Below, piece by piece: positions 20,951-32,000 of a stretch of DNA of 64,000 bases. The stretch's first letter is position 1. The number at the start of each line of letters is the position of its first letter. Source of the DNA: Saxidomus purpurata (Eukaryota; Mollusca; Bivalvia; Venerida; Veneridae). The notes beneath the pieces were generated by a model, which was not told the DNA's origin, searched no databases, and worked only from the letters and a program-made list of their open reading frames with translations. The stretch lies in contig JAFMSR010000007.1 of assembly GCA_022818135.1 (NCBI GenBank), positions 11,541,007 to 11,605,006 on the forward strand, given 5' to 3'. Made by a program: the position numbers and the translations under genes.

Positions 20951-22030
20951 CCAGCACTGGTAAAAACTGCAGATTATTAGTTTTTTATATGAGCACGAGG
21001 TTCAGATCGAAATATCCGTCACTGAGGGTAACTGTTTTGGCGGGAACGAGGCTCTGACGAGTTCCCGCGAAACAGTTACCCGAAGTGACGGATATTCCAT
21101 CTGAACCAAGTATCTCATGGCAGAAACTTTTTCTTGCATACCGTCTTGCACCTTGAAATAGATATTTAAGTACAAACTTATCGAAATGATGCATTCTAAT
21201 ATAAAACAAACGTTATTCAGATGCTGTGTTTGGGAAAGTGACGTCACATTGTTTATAACGTTACGTCATACGTAATTCACGTAAGTCGTCTTACACGAGG
21301 GGGTGTTAGATGAGATTTTCCAGCACTGGTAAAAACTGCAGATTATTAGTTTCTTATATGAGCACGAGGTTCAGATCGAAATATCCGTCACTGAGGGTAA
21401 CTGTTTTGGCGGGAACGAGGCTCTGCCGAGTTCCCGCGAAACAGTTACCCGAAGTGACTGAACCAAGTATCTCATAGCAGAAACTTTTTCTTGCATACCG
21501 TCTTACACTTTGAAATAGATATTTAAATACAAACTTATCGAAATGATGCATTTTAATATAAAAACAAACGTTATTCAGATGCTGTGTTTGGGAAAGTGAC
21601 GTCACATTGTTTATAACGTTACGTCATAAGTAATTCACGTAAGTCGTCTTACACGAGGGGGTGTAAGATGAGATTTTCCAGCACTGGTAAAAACTGCAGA
21701 TTATTGAGGGTAACTGTTTTGGCGGGAACGAGGCTCTGACGAGTTCCCGCGAAACAGTTACCCGAAGTGACGCATATTTCCATCTGAACCAAGTATCTCA
21801 TAGCAGAAACTTTTTCTTGCATACCGTCTTACACTTTGAAATAGATATTTAAATACAAACTTATCGAAATGATGCATTTTAATATAAAAACAAACGTTAT
21901 TCAGATGCTGTGTTTGGGAAAGTGACGTCACATTGTTTATAACGTTACGTCATAAGTAATTCACGTAAGTCGTCTTACACGGGGGGGTTGTTAGATGAGA
22001 TTTTGCAGCACTGGTAAAAACTGCAGATAT
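20951..22030 (+). repeat. ~360-bp satellite, three head-to-tail units, each with a long palindrome
   Basis: The block CAGCACTGGTAAAAACTGCA starts units at about 20,951, 21,319 and 21,681 and recurs near 22,007. Unit 1 has a ~110-bp palindrome (20,999-21,107; arms begin GGTTCAGATCGAAATATCCG); in unit 2 the right arm is shortened and in unit 3 the left arm is. Each unit also has TGACGTCA (CRE consensus) and AACGTTACGTCAT. No protein is supported. Confidence 0.85.
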
Positions 22031-22089
22031 CCCCATCTGGTATGCAAGAAATCCCCATCTGGTATGCAAGAAACAGTAGTATGTCTCTG

Positions 22090-22640
22090 ATGTTCTTTGC
22101 CTAATATTACAGCTGCAGTGTGTACCTCGTTTGCATGTATTTGATAAGAGCGTAAAGGACACATCGATCAAAGAATTATACGGCATTTACTAAGTTTTAT
22201 TTCATGATAACTAATGAAATACTGTGTTATATCAGTGAAATATAGAGTGATGATATAGATTTCATATCAGTCACAGTGTGGGTGATATAGGTCTGACGGA
22301 ACTACTTTTTTAAAAAGTGCATATATTTAATTTTGCTTTTGTTTTAATATTTAGCATAAAATAAAAAGAAAATTTATTTGTTTAAAGTGGATATGGATTC
22401 ATATCTCAACTCAAAGTGATACAATTTTCACATTTTAACTTGCGCTTCGCGCTCGTGTTAATATTGCAATTGTTTCACTTCTCGGTGAGATATATATTCC
22501 ATATCCACTCAAAACAAACAAGTATCCTCTATATACTGATGCTTTTCAAGCATGCAGGTTCTGTCAGGGTGATCATTTTAATCTCGGCTTCTCCTCAAAG
22601 GGAAGTTTCATGTTCATTATTTTGTTCCTTAAGTTAAATA
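22090..22640. other. Intergenic, no feature seen
   Basis: AT-rich sequence between the satellite and the microsatellite. No supported gene. Confidence 0.5.
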
Positions 22641-23379
<739 letters not shown>

Positions 23380-23564
23380 CTACAACACACTCTTTCGAGT
23401 ATTATGTGCAGGTGCGTGTCTGTGCGAGAGTTTAAAAGAAGACATGTAAAGGAGAATAAAAGTAATTCTATACATGTATTTGTGAGAGTTGAAATAAAAA
23501 GTTGATAGTGTTAGTTAAGAAGAGAAATTATACAGCTAAAACAGATAAAAACAATATTTTCATT

Positions 23565-24415
23565 TTAAACGTGGTGGGGAAGAGTGGTCACTCCCTGTCT
23601 AAATTGGTCCAGGGTAGGGACCTGCACAAGTTCAGATGGCAGTGAGTTCCAGAGGACTATAGTTGCTGGAAAAAAGGAATATTTGTAATAGTTACATGGA
23701 GTGAGGATCTGCCTGAAAGAAAGAGGATGTGAGTGTCGGGTGAGACGGAGGGAGGGCTGAACATAAGCGGGTACGGGCACTGCAACCAGTCCATGCACAA
23801 TCTTGTAAAATATTAGGAGTCTGGCATCAAATCTCCTATTTTCCAGGGAACGCCAAACTAACTTATCTAACATATGGGAGACACTGCTGTATGTAGAATA
23901 GTCCTTAGTAACCCATCGCGCAGCTCTGCGCTGGACCATTTCAACTTTGTGGATGTTCTGCTGAGTGTAAGGACACCAGACAGAACTGGCATATTCAAGC
24001 TGGGGTCTAACCAGGGTTTTGTATGCAAATTCCCTTACGCTTGAATTTTTAGAAGGGATATTTCTTTTAAGAAAGTTTAGGGTCTTACTAGCCTTAGAGG
24101 TAACCTGATTAACATGTTTGTTCCAGTTCAGATCAGAGGAGAAAGTGACACCCAGGTACTTTGCATCATTGACATTTTCTAGGACTTGGCCATGGAGTGA
24201 ATATACTGACTTAAATGGGTGTTTTGACTTGGTGATATTTAGCACCGTACACTTAGAGGGGTTGAACTCCATGTCCCATTTACTTTCCCATAGCTGTAAC
24301 CTGTCAAGGTCTTGTTGTAAGATTGTTATTGACGGCGATATAAACAGCAGTGTCATCGGCAAATAACCGGACCTGTGAAACTAAATTTTCAGGCAGGTCA
24401 TTTATATATAACATA
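23565..24415 (-). pseudogene. LINE reverse transcriptase C-terminal fragment (Jockey/CR1-like), 5' truncated and frameshifted
   Basis: A 265-codon frame carries the thumb and C-terminal part typical of non-LTR reverse transcriptases: WDMEFNPSKC, NVNDAKYLGVTFSSDLNWNK, AYKTLVRPQLEYASSVWCPY, VQRRAARWV and ATIVLWNSLP. Just upstream, in another frame, LFADDTAVY gives the catalytic FADD box; a one-base indel around 24,320-24,345 separates the two. Homology stops near 24,415, so the fingers and endonuclease are gone: a dead-on-arrival copy. Clade assignment is approximate. Confidence 0.9.
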
Positions 24416-24479
24416 TTTTGGCTTCATTTTTAACTGAAAAGTATTAAAACCATTTTTGAATGAATTTACGCGAAAAATC

Positions 24480-25460
24480 ATAAAAAAGTATTTATTATAT
24501 ACCTATAAATATTCTGTCGAAAATACAGCCTATATTCAACCATCAAATACGGCCTGACAGAAAAAAATGCCGTATTGTATGTACGTGCAATACAAATAGC
24601 GCGGCATAATGTGTAAGAGTGCATTTAATTGGCCCACAAATGCACATGACGTAAATATCGTCGCTTTTGACTGGGTCGTTACTATTTGTTTATATGATGA
24701 CGTCAATAAATTGACGTCGCACACTACGTATATTTCGCGCTAAAAAGGGTTTTTCTTCAATTTTATGCGTAGTATGTCATTTAAATTTAGTTTATCGCGC
24801 AGACAAGTGTCAAATGGTATATAATAAAAGGGTTATTAGTATAGTAATGTGATCCATAAGCCGGATTGGCTCTCGTCGAGGTCGGATCAAACTCGTGCTA
24901 CGCACTCGTATGATCCGGCGCACGACTCGAGCAAATCCGGCATGCTGGATCACGTTACTACACTAATAACCCTATTTTATTATATACCTATAATTATTCT
25001 GCCAAATACACAGCCTATATTCAGCCATCAAATACGGCCTGACAAAAAAAAAATCCGTATTGTATGTACGTGCAATACAAATAGCGCGGCATAATTTGTA
25101 AGAGTGCATTCAATTGGCCCTCAAATGCACATGACGTTAATAACGTCGCTTTTGACTGGGTCGTTACTATTTGTTTATACGATGACGTCAATAAATTGAA
25201 GTTGCACACTACGTGTATTTCGCGCTAAAAGGGGTTTTTCTTCAATTTAATGCTTAGCATGTCATTTTAATTTAGTTTATCGCGCAGACAAGTGTCAAAT
25301 GGTATATAATAAAAGGGTTATTAGTATAGTAATGTGATCCATAAGCCGGATTGGCTCTCGTCGAGGTCGGATCAAACTCGTGCTACGCACTCGTATGATC
25401 CGACGCTCGACTCGAGCAAATCCGGCATGCTGGATCACGTTACTATACAAATAACCCTTA
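24480..25460 (+). repeat. Tandem duplication, two ~485-bp units
   Basis: Blocks such as CAAATACGGCCTGACA, GCAATACAAATAGCGCGGCA, TGATGACGTCAATAAATTGA and CATAAGCCGGATTGGCTCTC recur 485 bp apart (for example 24,534 and 25,019). Each unit ends in a region rich in short inverted words (GATCCATAAGCCGG, CATGCTGGATCAC). Units differ by scattered substitutions. Confidence 0.85.
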
Positions 25461-26862
25461 TACACATGGATTTGAAACTCTCGTATTTGTCTACACAAAT
25501 CACTCAGGTATCGCGTTAGGCGATACTTTTTTGCGATATTGTTTTAATCTAAGGAAAACATCCGTGAATATCCGAATGGCCCTGAGACTGACCAGTTTCC
25601 GCGCGTCGTCCATAGTGTCCATATTGAAATAAATCAAGGAAAAGTCCTGAAAATAGTTTTAATAGTGTTTTTCTCAATATTTATTGCTAAATGGTTTTTA
25701 GTTTTTTTTTTTTATATTTGTTTGTGTATTCCAACATGTATCGCGTTCGGCGATACTTTTTGGCGATATTTTTTTAATCTAAGGAAAATATCCGTGAATA
25801 TCCGAATAGAGAATGACCAGCTTCCGCGCGTCGTCCATAGTGTCCATATTAAAATATATAGAGGAAAAGTCCTGAAAATAGTTTTAATAGTGTTTTTCTC
25901 AATATTTATTGCTAAATGGTTTTTAGTTTTTTTTTTCTATATTTGTTTGTGTATTCCAACATGTAACTTTCATCGATTTTATTTGATGGAAATTTGTGAA
26001 GAGAGAACTTTTTTCACTATAAATGGAAACCAAATATCGCATGTTTTTCTCAATATTTATTGCTAAATGGTTTTTAGTTTTTTTTTCTATATTTGTTTGT
26101 GTATTCCAACATGTATCGCGTTCGGCGATACTTTTTGGCGATATTTTTTTAATCTAAGGAAAATATCCGTGAATATCCGAATGGAGAATGACCAGCTTCC
26201 GCGCGTCGCCCATAGTGTCCATATTGAAATGAATCGAGGAAAAGTCTTTAAAATAGTATTAATAGTGTTTTTCTCAATAGTTATTGCTAAATGGTTTTTA
26301 GTTTTTTCTCTATATTTGTTTGTGTATTCCAACATGTAACTTTCATCGATTTTATTTGATGGAAATTTGTGAAGAGAGAACTTTTTTCACTATAAATGGA
26401 AACCAAATATCGCATTTTAAAATTAAAAATACTTAGTTTTACATTACTTACAGATACTTCTTTGTTAAACAAATCTATTTATCCGACAATGGCTTTATAA
26501 GGCGCACACTGCGTTAAAATGCTTCAGGATAGCATTTTGTTTTCGTTGGTTGGTGAAAAAATCTCTGTATCTTCACAAATTGTCAACAAATTGATAAATA
26601 CGACAAAAAAGCCATAAAGAAAGAAAAATACAAACCATTGTGCAATAAATATTGGGGAAAAAAACCTGATTCCTTATAAGCATTTGTTCTCGATTCATTT
26701 CAATATTGACGACGCGCGGAGGCTGGTCATTCTCGATTCGGGTAACAACGCATATTTTCCCTGTATGCAAAAATCTGGCAAGAAACTATCGCCGAACGCG
26801 ATACCTGGGTGATTTGTGAAGGAAAATGCGAGAGTTTCCAATCCATGTGTATATACGTTCGT
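25458..26862. mobile_element. 1.4-kb foldback element with ~70-bp terminal inverted repeats and internal tandem units
   Basis: The left end TACACATGGATTTGAAACTC through CACAAATCACTCAGGTATCG is inverted at 26,788-26,862 (CGATACCTGGGTGATTTGTG, CCAATCCATGTGTATA) at roughly 90% identity. The interior has 225-230 bp units beginning TATCGCGTTMGGCGATACTT and ending TATTCCAACATG, the last followed by a 75-bp spacer. The 60-130 codon frames inside (repeating FFYICLCIPT) are repeat-driven and unlikely to be genes. Confidence 0.78.
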
Positions 26863-26869
26863 AGTTATG

Positions 26870-28231
26870 GGTATTTTTCTTAATATTCATAAAGATGTTT
26901 CAATGACTTGTTATTTAATCGGTTTTCAAATTCATGGGAACATCATGAAACGCAAGAGCATGAACATGAGTCTTTTGTAAAGCAAGAGTTTTGCGTGATG
27001 TAGAACGCAGACTGTATGAATAAATAGGTAAAATGTTATTATTTCTTTCTCATCCTAGGTCATATTGTTTACTACCTCATAAACATACCGTACATGATGA
27101 TTATGTGCACATGTCACAAAAAGTAAACAACGTTTGTGTTTTATGATAAATTTGCTACCGTTCTTGCAGTATATCAATTGAAAGTAAGTAAGTGCTTGTA
27201 CACAAGATAGCCAGCACCATACATGGTAGGATACATTCCGTAAGTAATTGCTAGAGTCGTTGGCTTTTTACCGCATTACATTACATTTCATCCATATCAA
27301 TCATTCACACGCCATGCAACATAGCTCGATAACATTCAAGAAAATAATCGAAACTTGTCTTCAAGAATCAATATGTCAGTTGAGTTTGATTTAGAAAAAA
27401 AGGTTTGACATTTGTTTAAACAAAGAAATCTATACTTTTTAATAATACACATTATAAAAACGCAATTACACATTGCAACTTTATGTTATTGGGGTCTGTA
27501 TGACGTCACAGCGAGCGTTCATTTTGTATCTACTTGTTACCTACCTGCCATTTCAAAATTACAGCGAAGGGACTGTACACTTATACGTAATAGACACTTT
27601 TTAAAGTGTATCCTTGAAAACAGTGAAAAAAGATCACTATCCCATAAATTTAGATAATACACCATTGTGTTTTATTTCCATGCAATGTTAAGCAGTTGAT
27701 AATTTTTGATGATGAAGAAGAAGAGCTATTAATTCAGACCTAAACATGCAGTTTCTCGTCCGCATATTAACAGGCTAATTAATACAAAACGTCAGGTCAT
27801 GAAATGATACATAACATACACAAACATACATGACGACATGTTCATATATACAAAAAGTTTACAATGGGTTTACGGACTTTAAGAGCATTTCTTATAAATA
27901 AAGACAGTTTCACTAAAGTAGTCATATCAGTTTAGTTAGTTTGTACATGTTTGGTCTGTTTGTAAATGTATACGATATATAGATACAATGTGTTGCGTAA
28001 ATTTAAATATTTCGGTCATATAAGTAATGTAATAAACGCACCCTGCACTGAAGTAAGACAGATAGCTCAGTGAAACTTGAATAGGACAAGTGTGCATAGT
28101 TAAACACAAACAAATAATATCTAACAAACATATATCTTTTTAAAAGAGGTTTTAAAAGTAAATCTTGGCAAAATATTGGCTTTTTGGAAGGTAATGTATT
28201 TTACGTAATACAATTTAAATATTGATTTTCA
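26870..28231. other. Intergenic, no feature seen
   Basis: AT-rich sequence upstream of the Spinster gene, without recognised exons or repeats. Confidence 0.5.
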
Positions 28232-28276
28232 GCTATAGCACGGACCTATATGTGTATATAGGTCCGTGGCTATAGT
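28232..28276. repeat. Near-perfect ~20-bp inverted repeat (hairpin)
   Basis: CTATAGCACGGACCTATAT and its inverse ATATAGGTCCGTGGCTATAG face each other around a 3-5 base loop, with one single-base indel. It shares GGTCCGT with 18,450-18,502. Confidence 0.75.
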
Positions 28277-28629
28277 ATGCAACAGCGATTACTTCTTTTT
28301 GTGATTTATGAAAGACTTGATTGTTTATCACAATTAATTAACAATGTTAAAGAATAAAATAATTTAATCAGAAATTGTAACAATTAATAGTTTACAACTG
28401 GGTCTTAATATATATAAATAATTTCTGAAAGGGGCAGAGAACAAAAAAGTATTTCCATAATGGTTGTTCCTTTACGTTTCACCCAGGTTGCACCGTAATA
28501 AAATTCCAAACACGACAGGCAAACATTTCTTTTGTCGGGTTATAAACACATCATAGTTAGGAAACGCTCATTGCTTGCAAAGCAAAATATTGATACGGAT
28601 CATTTGTCAAATCGAGGGGAGGCATAAGT

Positions 28630-28639
28630 CACTTCCGGG
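28630..28639 (+). promoter_or_regulatory. ETS-type site upstream of the Spinster gene
   Basis: CACTTCCGGG (inverse CCCGGAAGTG) matches the ETS/GABPA consensus 113 bp upstream of the ATG, a common position in TATA-less promoters. Confidence 0.45.
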
Positions 28640-28751
28640 TTAAAAAACTTGTGATTTTTACAAATTCTGCAATAAAATTGCACAAAGATGTGAGCATGAA
28701 ACTAAAACTGTTCTCGTAAGAGATCCTTTTCTCCTTTATTGACATCGGACA

Positions 28752-29013
28752 ATGTCAACATACGACTCAGACTTAACTCCACCATTTGACGACTCTGTTC
28801 AACTGTCAGACATGCAAGTTGATGTTTCAGACGAACTTCCTATCGTGGCCAACGGAGAAAGAGATGCGACAGAGGTGCCAACGACAGGTGTACCCGAAGT
28901 GAAAATGATCTCAAGTTCTGGAGATAAAATATCCAGGAAACGAAGTTATGCTATTGTGGCCATACTATTCTTCATAAATCTTCTTAACTACATGGACAGA
29001 TTTACAGTAGCAG
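28752..29013 (+). CDS. Spinster exon 1 (start codon, TM1)
   Basis: 262 nt. It starts at ATG in the context ACAATGTCA and encodes the acidic tail and [20 protein letters not shown]. The donor GTAGAT is a weaker splice donor. The frame running on past the donor is intronic. Confidence 0.92.
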
Positions 29014-32000
29014 GTAGATATACTATATATATGGATATATATTCTTGGCTTCAATTTATATGTCATGAAATGTGTATTAATAAAATCATTCATTCGGCCA
29101 ACATGTGAACTGTTTACAACTTTGGTTTAAATATGTACAAAATCAAAGAAGTAGAAATGAAATCGTATGTATGTGTTACATTTAATGTGTATCCATAGTC
29201 TTGTCTCAATATTTACAACACGTAAATGAATATAAATACAATTGCATGAACCTTACACTAGGTCTTACTATCAGTGTTCCCACTCTCGTAAATTATAACG
29301 TAAATCACGCAAAAAAACTAAATGTCGCGCATATAATTTCCACCATGTGCGAGATCGCGCGCATACGCAAATGCCAAGGACGAATAGGTTCCGCTGGAAT
29401 CCCCATGTATGTTCTAAAAATAGATCATGGAAATTCAATTATCTCGGCCAATTGATCGGCATAACTGCTGATGATTTACTGTTGACATCATGAAATGTAG
29501 ACGGGATTAATATTTTAATGCTCTGGTAAATAATATTAGCACTTTAAAAGTGGGACCAGTCTAATGATCTGGGCTTCGTCTGCAAAAGCATTGTGTTTGT
29601 CTTTACGGCGAATAAAGTAAATGATGCCCAACAACAAAATGAAGAGTTGCCATCCACGAGTTCTGACACAAGTATGAGTAGTGTTAAAAGTCGGAAAAAG
29701 TACCCGAAACGGTTTCAGAACAAGTGGTTGTAATAATTTTCAATCTATCTTATAATTTTCATACCCCCAAAAATTGAGATATACCCCCACTTTTAGTGTC
29801 CAGGGGGTAAGTATACCCTTGAAAAAAATACTGAGTGGGAACACTGTACTATATAAGCCTATGTTAAATCAAGTGACTACCTGACAGGGTCAATTTTTAT
29901 ATGGGGTTATGATTTAAACAATCTGGGTTGACCTCTACCATGACTGTTTAAAATATGACCCTGGGTTTCACATATATGCTTAAAAAATCTTCTTGTGTAG
30001 AACCACAAGACCTAGAGCATTAATATTTTGATTGTAGCATTATGTAGTGGACCTCTACGAAGATTGTTCAAATCGGGACCCCTCTGGGTCAAAATTTACC
30101 TGTTCTGGAACACAGTTGTTGACCTTATTTTAAAGCCAATGATAGCCAGATGAGGGATATAAGACCATTTTGGCCCTCTTGTTATTAAATCACCTGTGTG
30201 GTATTACTTGATGGTCTTCTAGCTTCTTTGACTAATGAATATCATAATTCATAATTTCAGGTGTACTAAAATCAATTCAGAAGTATTATGATATAAGTAA
30301 CTCAGAGGATGGTCTCCTGCAGACATCCTTTATATCATTCTATATGGTGTGTTCGCCAGTATTTGGCTACATGGGAGATAGGTACACTAGAAAAATCATT
30401 ATGGCTTGTGGTATAACCTTCTGGGCTGGAGTCACTTTTGGAGGAAGTTTCATACCACCAGATGTAAGTTACTAAGTTTCTCTATTGAATTCGTTTAAAA
30501 AAAGTATCTCTAAATAATACCTCAGGTCTGATTCATAAAATGTTCACAGATCTGACTCAAAAGGCTTACCCAAGTTAACTCTGTGCAGTGCAGTCTCCAA
30601 CATTAACTTTATTAACATGATTAATATATGCATGCATAAAAGAATGCAAAGTTCGATATTTTTTGTATAGGAAAAACATGTATCTATACTATCTCTGATG
30701 CTTTAGACATTAATATTGTTGGTATTGTAATTTTGAGCTTTGAGATAGTAATTTTGTTAAATTTTAAAGCATGTATTTTGAAGAAATCATAGTTCAGTAA
30801 AGGCCGTAGCTGCTTTGAATTAAACATTTTCCTGTACAGTTCTGCATCTCTTGTTCATGGAAGGTATAGAAATTGTCTTTACAGGTAACATAATACATTT
30901 TATAGCACATGTTTACATGAGATTTTGTGTAATTTCAGTCATTTTGGGCTTTCATTTTGATGAGGGGTTTGGTAGGTGTCGGTGAGGCTAGCTACTCCAC
31001 AATTGCACCAACAATTATTGCTGACTTATTTAGCAAAGATTCAAGAACTAAAATGTTGATGATCTTCTATTTTGCAATACCAGTAGGCAGGTATGTTAAA
31101 AGTTTTCTTATGTGAAATCAATGGTCATTCCTAGCACAGGTTTTTTTCAGTATACTCAGTATACTGACTACTGTCCTGAAAGTAGTAAAGATGTGACCTG
31201 CATGTATAGCCAACTTTCAGTGAACGAGGTAACTTACTTGTTACAAAACTTCATGTAATACTGGAGTTCTACAGCAAAAACAGGTATTAAATGAGCCTTC
31301 TTGATATTTTCAAGCACTGTTAAAAAAAATTGTCACTGAAATGAGAATAACATTTGAAGAAGAAATAACAAACATTGTACTTATGTTGGTGTTGGTGTAC
31401 TCTGTTACCAAGGAAATATCCTAAGGCTTAATGAGATTACAAGATATATTATTATTAATGTCACCATTATAAAATAATTATTTATATTCATTCATGTCCT
31501 GTAACAGACAGATACTGAAAGACCTTAATCGAAAGAATAGGTGGCATTTCTGTTAATTTATTGGATAATTAGACCACACCTCTGTTGTGTCATTTGAGAA
31601 TTATGCCACATGACCAGTCATTGAGGGAATAGGCTATCTGCTGTGATGTGATTGTATCGTATATTAGGGTTTTATCGTTGGTACCAGTTTCCATATAAGC
31701 AAAGCCCCCAGAAGAGGTTAGTTATTTTAGGTTTTCGGAGGATAGTGCAAGATACAGAAAGCGTCCCAATTCCAGAGACACCCCTGGTTCTTTAACATGC
31801 CAGGTGTATAGCACCCATACATGGGACCTCTGTTTAAGTCTCATCTGAAAGACTGTTAGTAATTTTAGTTGGTCAGCCTCGGGTACCGAACCCACTACCT
31901 CGAGATTACAAGTCTTGTGCTCTACCAATTGAGCTAACCAGGCTGACTGCGTGATGTGATTGAAAAATCAGGCGACACTATTATGTTACAGGAGGATTAA

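Noticed and set aside
20004..21605. Frames of 70-120 codons over the satellite (repeating SVTSGNCFAGTRQSLVPAKT-type text)
   Set aside because: They read across the palindromes in both orientations and follow repeat copy number; no start or splice context.
25665..26472. Frames encoding repeated FFYICLCIPT peptides, resembling membrane proteins
   Set aside because: They come from T-rich internal units of the foldback element; frames differ between units and show no coding constraint.
29201..29455. 84-codon frame in Spinster intron 1
   Set aside because: It crosses the left end of the CAGTG-ended element and has no splice support.
31867..31946. Functional tRNA-Thr(UGU) gene
   Set aside because: The anticodon stem is mispaired and the sequence continues into a SINE body shared with another copy.
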